A stretch of DNA of 5,397 nucleotides from Candidatus Aenigmatarchaeota archaeon (GTDB taxonomy: Archaea; Aenigmatarchaeota; Aenigmatarchaeia; PWEA01; JACRMZ01): contig JACRMZ010000079.1 in assembly GCA_016219455.1 (NCBI GenBank), positions 1-5,397 of the forward strand, read 5' to 3'. The notes beneath the pieces are model-generated. The model did not search any database, was not told where the DNA came from, and saw only the letters and a list, made by a program, of their open reading frames with translations. Positions 1 through 5,055 of the stretch are shown one piece after another. Numbering within the stretch: the first letter of the stretch is position 1; every line of letters begins with the position of its first letter. Made by a program: the position numbers and the translations under genes.

Positions 1-483
1 AGCTACAAGAAGATGGCCGATGCGTACGGAGTTTCCGTCCAGAACGAAACGATAGACTACAGGAATCTCAACGAAAAGTGGGTGCATGCAGACATGGACA
101 CTGATGAAATCGCCACGGAGCTTTTCAATTCACCTGCAGACCTCGCGCAGCTTGGGATAGCCGCTCTCATGGGGAATCTTGGCGCTGGGCCGCCCAAGGA
201 AATGTTCAAGCAGATGATGCCGCAGGCAGCGAAGCAGAAGAACGACGGGCTTTCCGAAATACTAAACAAGATATTTCCCTCCAGCGGGGAAAAAAAGATG
301 GATGTGATACTGGGGAAGAGGAACCTCATTGTCAAGGAAAAGCTTGACGATGCTCTGGGGTCCGGGAAATACGGCACAATAGGCGTCTTCTATGGCGCAG
401 CTCACATGGATGAGATAGAGGAGTACGTGACTGGAAAGGGTTTCGAACTCACAGAGGAGAAGTGGCTCAAGGCAATGAAGTGA
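1..483 (+). CDS. TraB/PrgY-type family protein, C-terminal part (5' end outside window)
   Basis: The frame is open to the window edge, so the ATG at 13 is probably internal. The 160 visible residues align with the downstream gene from about its residue 83 onward (YKKMADAYGVS against YRAKAKHYGLE), so about 80 N-terminal residues should lie upstream. Near the C-terminus are RNLIVKEKLDDAL, then FYGAAHM (residues 130-136 of the visible frame), then GFELTEEKWL. The GAAH tetrad matches the second GX2H motif of the TraB/PrgY/Tiki superfamily, some members of which are metal-dependent proteases. The first GX2H motif, if present, is off the window. No signal peptide or membrane segment is visible in this part. 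It ends in TGA 3 bases before its paralogue, so the two are probably cotranscribed. Family assignment is fairly good; the molecular function is unknown. Confidence 0.8.
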   Translation, partial: SYKKMADAYGVSVQNETIDYRNLNEKWVHADMDTDEIATELFNSPADLAQLGIAALMGNLGAGPPKEMFKQMMPQAAKQKNDGLSEILNKIFPSSGEKKMDVILGKRNLIVKEKLDDALGSGKYGTIGVFYGAAHMDEIEEYVTGKGFELTEEKWLKAMK

Positions 484-486
484 GTT

Positions 487-1113
487 ATGGGAAAGTTCCT
501 CGGGATAAATGAAACTGGGAATCTTGTAACGGCAGTGAAGAAATACTCATCTGGGGATTCTGAAGTCACGCTTGTTTCTTCCACGCATATAGGCGAAACG
601 GAGTATTACAATTCACTGAAGGGCATATGTGAAGAAATGGATTGCGTCCTCTGGGAGGGTGCCATGAGCACGGCGCCATCCACGGACGAAGGACGCAAGG
701 CGCATAGAATTGGGAAAATTCTGAGGGAAGGTTACCGTGCCAAAGCAAAACATTACGGACTTGAGTACATGAAAGACGTGTTTGACCCCGCAGAACTCCA
801 CAACGGGGAGCATTGCGATATATCCTCTGATGACATTGGAAAAGAAATGGGTGAAGAGGACCTTGACAGGATACAATCAATCGTACCTTCAGTTCTCCCG
901 TCAAGGGAAAGGATGAAAGCGCTTGCTTACACGTCTTCCTGCGAAACGCCAATTGACACGAAAAGGAACGATATAGTGAACAAGCGCCTCGGTTCTGCAA
1001 AAGGCAAGACAGCATTGCTGTACGGAGCCAACCACATGAAGCATTTTGAAAAACGTCTTCTTGAACTGGGGTATTCCCTTCAGGGAGAAAAATGGCTTGT
1101 GGCGATAGAGTGA
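487..1113 (+). CDS. TraB/PrgY-type family protein, complete paralogue of the preceding gene
   Basis: This 208-residue protein has an N-terminal strand and motif LVSSTHIGETEYY (residues 29-41) and an acidic DCVLWEG (52-58). At the C-terminus it has RNDIV followed by LLYGANHM (177-184) and GYSLQGEKWL. These fit the TraB/PrgY/Tiki layout of two GX2H motifs plus a conserved Glu (E57 here). The second motif, GANH, is intact; the first reads SSTH, with Ser in place of the usual Gly. No signal peptide or transmembrane helix is seen, so it is probably cytosolic. The ATG at 487 is chosen because it follows the previous stop by 3 bases and precedes the N-terminal motif. The upstream AAGTGAG is only a weak ribosome binding site, which suggests translational coupling. 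It is shorter than its neighbour between the central region and the RND motif. The substrate is unknown. Confidence 0.85.
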   Translation: MGKFLGINETGNLVTAVKKYSSGDSEVTLVSSTHIGETEYYNSLKGICEEMDCVLWEGAMSTAPSTDEGRKAHRIGKILREGYRAKAKHYGLEYMKDVFDPAELHNGEHCDISSDDIGKEMGEEDLDRIQSIVPSVLPSRERMKALAYTSSCETPIDTKRNDIVNKRLGSAKGKTALLYGANHMKHFEKRLLELGYSLQGEKWLVAIE

Positions 1114-1114
1114 T

Positions 1115-1786
1115 ATGTTTGAGATATTAGTCAAGAAATCCCTTCCTTCCACTAATACGTACGCGAAAAAGCTTGCCGGCGACGGAAAAAACGCAGTCGT
1201 CGTTGCGCTTACCCAAACACGTGGAAGGGGGAGGAACGGGAAGAAATGGTTCTCCCCCAAGGGAGGGCTTTGGTTCTCCGTCATTTTAAGGCCAAAATCA
1301 CCCAATCTGATACAGGCAATTGCATCCCTTGCCGTTCTCAGGTCAATAAAAAAGCTCGGATTGAAACCAAAAATCAAGTGGCCCAACGACGTTTACATCA
1401 ACGGGAGGAAAATATCGGGGGTGCTGAGCGAGTCGTCATTTTCAGGAAAGCTCGACTATGTGGTTGTTGGAATAGGGATAAACGCCAACTTTGCGCTGAA
1501 AATGCTTCCCAAAGAACTGAGAAAAGCATCCACTACATTGGCCGATGAGGGAGTTTTTATCGGCACAATGGAGCTCCTCGATTTGGTGCTTTTGGAAATA
1601 AAACGTCTTTTGAAAGAGAAAAAATCAAATGTAATAAGGGAATGGGGAAAAAATTCGCTGAATGAAGTTTTGCTGAACGGGGAAAGGCTGTCTGTTTGCG
1701 GTTTGACAAAGGAAGGCTATTTGATCGTTAAAGATGCTGAAAACAAAAAGAAAATAGTTACCGAAGGGGACATTGTCCCCACATAG
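1115..1786 (+). CDS. birA: Biotin--protein ligase, catalytic form without HTH domain
   Basis: The enzyme activates biotin with ATP to biotinyl-5'-AMP and transfers it to a lysine of a biotin carboxyl carrier protein. All main ligase motifs are present in order: STN at residues 12-14, the biotinyl-AMP loop GRGRNGKKW (37-45, R40 matching E. coli BirA R118), KWPNDV (88-93), GRKISGVLSE (97-106, K99 matching E. coli K183) and VVVGIGIN (116-123). A small C-terminal SH3-like domain follows (about 183-223, including GYLIV and EGDIVP). At 223 residues it lacks the N-terminal winged-helix domain of the E. coli protein, so it should be an enzyme without repressor function. The ATG lies 1 base after the previous TGA, with GAGTGAT just before it, so it is probably coupled to the TraB-type genes. 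No biotin carrier or carboxylase gene is in the window. Confidence 0.94.
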   Translation: MFEILVKKSLPSTNTYAKKLAGDGKNAVVVALTQTRGRGRNGKKWFSPKGGLWFSVILRPKSPNLIQAIASLAVLRSIKKLGLKPKIKWPNDVYINGRKISGVLSESSFSGKLDYVVVGIGINANFALKMLPKELRKASTTLADEGVFIGTMELLDLVLLEIKRLLKEKKSNVIREWGKNSLNEVLLNGERLSVCGLTKEGYLIVKDAENKKKIVTEGDIVPT

Positions 1787-1791
1787 TTCGG

Positions 1792-1878
1792 CTACTCTTC
1801 GCCCTCTTCAATCGGGGCCTTTACGTTTATTATATCTTTGTCCTCTTTCTTTCCGAAGAGCTTGCTAAGGAATCCCAT
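1792..1878 (-). CDS. 28-residue microprotein with amphipathic N-terminus
   Basis: On the minus strand an ATG at 1878 opens a 28-codon frame that ends in TAG. The product begins MGFLSKLFGKK, continues through EDKDIINVK and ends APIEEGEE. The start sits 5 bases after GGAGGTG, the best Shine-Dalgarno in the window, and an AT-rich TATA-like element lies about 50 bases upstream. The first eleven residues can form a short amphipathic helix with F3, L4, L7 and F8 on one face and lysines around it, like a membrane-targeting helix; the tail is acidic. Similar MGF-L-x-K-L-F openings occur in many proteins, including archaeal SepF, but no SepF core follows in any minus-strand frame I can see, so I do not call it SepF. 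The function is unknown. It is too short for homology to be judged by eye; the ribosome binding site is the main support. Confidence 0.68.
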   Translation of the reverse strand: MGFLSKLFGKKEDKDIINVKAPIEEGEE

Positions 1879-1883
1879 GCCAG

Positions 1884-1890
1884 CACCTCC
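1884..1890 (-). promoter_or_regulatory. Strong Shine-Dalgarno for the microprotein
   Basis: The minus strand reads GGAGGTG here, a 7-base match to the anti-Shine-Dalgarno end of 16S rRNA, 5 bases before the ATG at 1878. It is stronger than any other start region in the window and is the main reason for treating the 28-codon frame as a gene. Confidence 0.75.
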
Positions 1891-1925
1891 AATGTTTGCT
1901 ACTAATGATAGTATTTCCAGGTTGG

Positions 1926-1933
1926 TTAATAAA
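1926..1933 (-). promoter_or_regulatory. Putative archaeal TATA box for the microprotein
   Basis: The minus strand reads TTTATTAA, centred about 52 bases before the microprotein ATG. A start about 25 bases downstream of the box would leave a leader of about 25 bases, enough to hold the GGAGGTG site. The bases just upstream (CACG) are a poor BRE, so the call is tentative. The alternative is read-through from isocitrate dehydrogenase, whose stop lies about 60 bases upstream of the box. Confidence 0.4.
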
Positions 1934-1990
1934 CGTGATTGTTTGGATTGCAGATATTTGCCAATCGGAGGTTGTCAGTCAAAACAAGCG

Positions 1991-3178
1991 CTACATGTTT
2001 TTGGCAACTTCTTTGGCGAACTCTGAGCATTTCAGAAGCTTCGCTCCATTCATCATCCGCTCAAGGTCGTATGTGACTCTTTTGTTCCGAATGGCTTTTC
2101 CCATCGCATTTTCTATTAAACGTGCGGCGTCTTTCCATCCTATGTAATCAAGCATCATTGCTGTTGAAAGTATTGCTGAGCCGGGGTTGACCTTATCCTG
2201 CCCTGCGTATTTTGGCGCCGAGCCGTGTGTGGGCTCAAAGACAGCTTTCCAGTCGCCGACATTTCCGCTTGGCGCTATCCCAACACCACCGACTTGAGCC
2301 GATGCCGCTTCCGAGAGGAAGTCGCCGTTTAGATTGGTGCAAACGATTATGTCGTATTCTTCCGGCCTCAAAAGCAGCTGCTGGAACATGCTGTCAGCTA
2401 TCCTGTCCTTTATGACCAATTTGCCCTTGGGGTCGCCCTTTAGCTCAGACTCAAGCACAACATTTTTGCCAAACGGCTTTGCAGCATTATAGCACCACTC
2501 CCGAAACGCCCCTTCCGTGAACTTCATTATGTTGCCCTTGTGCATTATGGTGATGCTTTTCCGTTTGTTTTCCAAAGCGTATTTTATCGCCATCTTCATC
2601 AGGCGCTCTGAGCCGAAACGGCTTATTGGCTTTATCCCGATTCCTGAAGGGTCCCTTACGCCCGCTTTCATGGATTTATTGAGGAAAGAGATGACCTTTC
2701 CAGCCTCCTGTGTTCCTGCTTCGTATTCAATGCCTGCGTAAACGTCCTCTATTGCCTCCCTGAAAATTATGACATCAAGGACGTCTTCTTTCATCGGAGA
2801 AGGGACGCCCTTGACGTACTTTACGGGACGCATGACGCAATACAGGTCCAGTTTCTGGCGTATCGCAACGTTAATGCTCCGGAAGCCCCCGCCTACTGGC
2901 GTTGTTAACGGCCCTTTGAAGCCTACGCGATACTTCTCAAATGAATCAATTGTCTGCTTAGGAAGATACTCCCCAACGTGTTCTTTGGCTTTCTCGCCTG
3001 CGTATACCTCAAGCCATTCTATGCTCCTGTCACCGTATGCTTTTTCAATGGCACGGTCAACGACGAGTTTTGCTGCTTCCGTGACCTCGCGGCCTATGCC
3101 GTCCCCCTCTATGAACGGGACAGTAGGGTGCTTTGGCACTGAAAATCCCGACTTTTTTACAGTTATGCGTTCTTCCAT
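1991..3178 (-). CDS. icd: Isocitrate dehydrogenase, NADP-dependent
   Basis: It oxidatively decarboxylates isocitrate to 2-oxoglutarate and CO2, reducing NADP+, in the cytosolic TCA pathway. The 395-residue product aligns along its length with E. coli Icd (416 residues): IEGDGIG (23-29), KGPLTTPVGGG-RS (88-101), IFREAIEDVYAGIE (138-151), HKGNIMKFTEG (213-223), NLNGD (282-286), HGSAPKYAGQDKVNPGS (318-334) and GAKLLKCSEF (378-387). Substrate residues S101, N103, R107, R117, R140, Y147 and K214 match E. coli S113, N115, R119, R129, R153, Y160 and K230. K323, Y324, V330, Y370 and R374 match the E. coli NADP-binding set, so NADP is the expected cofactor. Metal ligands D262 and D286 are kept, but E. 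coli D311 is replaced by E290. The ATG at 3178 suits an archaeal promoter 26 bases upstream and a near-leaderless mRNA. Confidence 0.97.
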   Translation of the reverse strand: MEERITVKKSGFSVPKHPTVPFIEGDGIGREVTEAAKLVVDRAIEKAYGDRSIEWLEVYAGEKAKEHVGEYLPKQTIDSFEKYRVGFKGPLTTPVGGGFRSINVAIRQKLDLYCVMRPVKYVKGVPSPMKEDVLDVIIFREAIEDVYAGIEYEAGTQEAGKVISFLNKSMKAGVRDPSGIGIKPISRFGSERLMKMAIKYALENKRKSITIMHKGNIMKFTEGAFREWCYNAAKPFGKNVVLESELKGDPKGKLVIKDRIADSMFQQLLLRPEEYDIIVCTNLNGDFLSEAASAQVGGVGIAPSGNVGDWKAVFEPTHGSAPKYAGQDKVNPGSAILSTAMMLDYIGWKDAARLIENAMGKAIRNKRVTYDLERMMNGAKLLKCSEFAKEVAKNM

Positions 3179-3203
3179 AGACAGACAAACAATCAGCGTA
3201 AGA

Positions 3204-3217
3204 ATTAATAAGCTTTT
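3204..3217 (-). promoter_or_regulatory. BRE/TATA promoter of isocitrate dehydrogenase
   Basis: The minus strand reads AAAAGCTTATTAAT. This is a purine-rich BRE-like run followed by a TATA box (TTATTAAT, 3204-3211) centred about 30 bases before the icd ATG. With the usual 25-27 base spacing, transcription would start within a few bases of the ATG, giving a leaderless or nearly leaderless mRNA. In agreement, no Shine-Dalgarno is seen before the icd start. The box lies only about 24 bases past the stop of the preceding paralogue gene. Confidence 0.65.
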
Positions 3218-3234
3218 CTGGCTGGAAACTTACT

Positions 3235-3819
3235 TCATGTTTGTCCTAGTTTCAGTATCGACGAAGCCAGTGAAATGTACTTCTTGTCAGCATTGATAAG
3301 GAAGTAAGACGCGTTAGAGCTACTTTGGATAACTTCCAGTACAGGTTTTCCGCCGTCTTTTTCCACAAACCTGTAGAGGCTTGTTCTTTTGTCTCCGTTC
3401 CCAGTTTCCTTGAAGGACTTATCGGTGATATCTTTTTCCTTTGTATCCATGGAAAGCCCCATATTTTCCGCTATTTTCACCAACTCATTGTAGTTTTCTA
3501 TTTTGAGTGACGGGTGGAAGTAATTGCCAGGGACACGGTCATTCTGCATGCAGAAGAAAATGTTCTGCGATTCCATATGGAAATAATAGCTTCCATATGT
3601 TCCGCTAAGGTACCCTTTATCCAGATTGCGGGATTCCATTGTTGCCTTCTTCACTTCTGCCGGGACAGGCATCTTCTTGATATCTTCTATTTCACTTAGC
3701 ATGCCATTGTATTTTTCGAAGATTCCGGAAAGCTCATCCTCAAATTTGTCAATGTACGTTTGTTCCTTTTTCTTAGGCGGTGTGTATTCCGGATCTGGCC
3801 TGTTCCTGAAGAGTCCCAT
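3235..3819 (-). CDS. Uncharacterised tandem-array protein, copy D
   Basis: I do not recognise this 194-residue protein; it is the last of four related genes in a row. The N-terminus MGLFRNR and a charged linker lead to a helical stretch with coiled-coil character (about 22-50). Next comes VPAEVKKATM (52-61), which matches VPTGIKQETM in copy B. The central block IFFCMQNDRVPGNYF (87-101) leads into LKIENYNEL (105-113) and a helix ending NMGLSM. The C-terminal block SYFLINADKKYISL (171-184) ends in a helix closing with KLG (190-192). No signal peptide, transmembrane helix or known catalytic motif is visible, so it is probably cytosolic. The ATG follows copy C's stop by 2 bases, and only a weak GGGG stands before it, which suggests coupled translation. 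The array genes were paired on these motifs by eye. Confidence 0.82.
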   Translation of the reverse strand: MGLFRNRPDPEYTPPKKKEQTYIDKFEDELSGIFEKYNGMLSEIEDIKKMPVPAEVKKATMESRNLDKGYLSGTYGSYYFHMESQNIFFCMQNDRVPGNYFHPSLKIENYNELVKIAENMGLSMDTKEKDITDKSFKETGNGDKRTSLYRFVEKDGGKPVLEVIQSSSNASYFLINADKKYISLASSILKLGQT

Positions 3820-3821
3820 AA

Positions 3822-4523
3822 TCAGTGCCCCACATTCTTCCCAGTGTCCCTTTTAGCGTATCCATACCCTTTTGGAAGGCTTCCCCTGATGTCCCGTGCC
3901 TTTTCGCTTGAGCCGCTGCCGAACATCGTCCCTTTGAATGAAATCTGCCTTGAATCCCCTTTCTGGGAAAGCGCATCCCTTGGAAGGGTTTCAGTTCTAA
4001 TTCCCATCTTCGCCATTTCAATGACAAGCGTAACGTATTTCTCGTCGGGGAAGAAGGTGATGAAGTCGTCAGATGCCCTTGTTGTGTTGTATGAGCACTT
4101 GACGAACGTTGCCTTTGGTCCGTCGTTTTCGCACAGCATTATGTATTCTGTCACAGATCCCCCATCCCTCTCCGGCCCGTCAGGTATAACCACAGAAAGG
4201 CCGTTTTTGACCGCGAGCTCCTCAAGCTTCTTGTAGTTGTCTATGTGCATCATCGGCACCTCGAAGAAGTTCGGGGAGACACGGATGCTGTCCTTCTGTA
4301 CGTTGTAAACTATGGTACTGCATGTTTCTGTGTAACTCGAAAGTCAGGTAAGACCATAAAACCTTGCAGTGTCTTCCTTGACCTTTTTGGGGTAGTTGCC
4401 TTCCATTACCTCTCTGCAGGTCTCCCGTCTCTTGGAAACGTCCTTCACAAATCCCATCAACTCCTTTTCCATCTGGGCATAAAACTTTTCCGTTTCGTTG
4501 TCTTCGAATATTATATTGCCCAT
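3822..4523 (-). pseudogene. Uncharacterised tandem-array protein, copy C, interrupted by in-frame TGA
   Basis: The ATG at 4523, behind a good AAGGAG site, opens a frame of 59 codons (MGNIIFEDNE to ARFYGLT) that stops at TGA 4344-4346. The same frame then continues without another stop to 3822, for 233 codons in all if the TGA were sense. The first part holds the coiled-coil-like region and YPKKVKEDT (44-52), the counterpart of the P-x-x-[VI]-K-x-x-T motif of B and D. The second part holds IVYNVQKD (71-78), NFFEVP (85-90), MHIDNYKKL (92-100) and FFPDEKYVTLV with MGI at the end (157-175). Copies D and A match these blocks on both sides of the second-half candidate starts, so the frame is really one gene. 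A tail of about 58 Gly-, Ser- and Lys-rich residues follows that A, B and D lack. The TGA may be a nonsense mutation, a sequencing error or read through. Annotation software might split it into 4344-4523 and 3822-4259. Confidence 0.75.
4254..4262 (-). promoter_or_regulatory. Possible restart site inside copy C
   Basis: The minus strand reads GAGGTGCCG just before the two adjacent ATG codons at 4253 and 4250. GAGGTG is a fair Shine-Dalgarno at 3 and 6 bases spacing, so the second half of copy C could be translated alone. The same bases encode the Glu-Val of the conserved FFEVP block, so the match may be chance. Confidence 0.25.
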
Positions 4524-4527
4524 ATAA

Positions 4528-5049
4528 TCACTCCTTACCCATCCCGATTATGTATTCCACGAGATATGCGTATTTGTCCGAAGGCTCAAAAACGAATGAT
4601 GCCCATTCAGAATCCAGAGAAACCTTTATTATTTCACGCTTGTCAGAGATTATTGAAAACGACCTGGAGGCTTTTCCTATGTCCTTTGTGTCAAGCAAGA
4701 AACCCATTTTGTCAGCCTCTTTTTTGAGGTTATTGTAGTTTTCAATGTCAAGGTGGACGATGGTGTTGTAAGACGTGTAATTTACAACATCGCTTCCCCT
4801 GCTTCTGGAGAAGTTTTCGTGGTATGTGTAATCAAGCCGTTTTTTCTTCATTGTTTCCTGTTTTATGCCGGTTGGGACGTCCATTGCCCATATTTCTTCG
4901 ATTTGTCTATCATTGTCCTGTACTTTGCCCATGAATGCCTTGTAGTCTTTCTGGAACTTGCTTTCCGGCTGCGTGAACGTGGTACCAACGGAGTTTTCCT
5001 TCTCCTCATACCCCGTATACTTGTCAGATTGTTTTTTGAAAAGCCCCAT
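4528..5049 (-). CDS. Uncharacterised tandem-array protein, copy B
   Basis: This 173-residue protein has the same plan as copies C and D. MGLFKKQ at the N-terminus closely resembles MGLFRNR of D. A charged, glycine- and threonine-containing linker (8-30) leads to a helix with coiled-coil character (31-56). MDVPTGIKQETMKKKRLD (56-73) is the best-conserved N-terminal block. NTIVHLDIENYNNL (95-108) is the central motif, followed by a helix ending KMGF (114-117). The C-terminal block ASFVFEPSDKYAYLV (150-164) ends in a helix closing with GMGKE. No membrane segment, signal peptide or catalytic motif is seen. It lacks the N-[YF]-F-x-x-P segment just before the central motif that C and D carry. It lies 6 bases after copy A and 4 bases before copy C. 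Its own ribosome binding site is poor, so translation is probably coupled to copy A. Confidence 0.82.
   Translation of the reverse strand: MGLFKKQSDKYTGYEEKENSVGTTFTQPESKFQKDYKAFMGKVQDNDRQIEEIWAMDVPTGIKQETMKKKRLDYTYHENFSRSRGSDVVNYTSYNTIVHLDIENYNNLKKEADKMGFLLDTKDIGKASRSFSIISDKREIIKVSLDSEWASFVFEPSDKYAYLVEYIIGMGKE
4531..4536 (-). promoter_or_regulatory. Shine-Dalgarno deciding the start of copy C
   Basis: The minus strand reads AAGGAG, 7 bases before the ATG at 4523, and overlaps the last codons of copy B. This supports 4523 as the start of copy C, rather than the GTG at 4259, which falls in the middle of a conserved domain. Confidence 0.65.
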
Positions 5050-5055
5050 GAAAAA

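Noticed and set aside
13..15. ATG at 13 as the true start of the first gene
   Set aside because: The frame is open upstream to base 1, and the paralogue shows that the N-terminal motif region is missing, so the gene begins before the window.
901..1386. Minus-strand open frame of 161 codons
   Set aside because: It is antisense to the second TraB-type gene and birA, both of which carry clear family motifs; its translation shows no domain.
1787..1878. A full or frameshifted sepF gene starting at the microprotein ATG
   Set aside because: After the TAG the minus strand enters the antisense of birA, and no SepF-like core is seen in any frame.
2769..3296. Plus-strand open frame of 175 codons
   Set aside because: It is antisense to icd, a certain gene, and crosses its promoter.
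3760..4236. Plus-strand open frame of 158 codons
   Set aside because: It is antisense to copies C and D, which are supported by their paralogues.
4344..4346. The TGA in copy C as a selenocysteine codon
   Set aside because: None of the paralogues has a clear Cys at the aligned position, no selenoprotein family is recognised, and archaeal selenocysteine use is limited to a few lineages. I saw no evident SECIS hairpin, though I could not compute folding.
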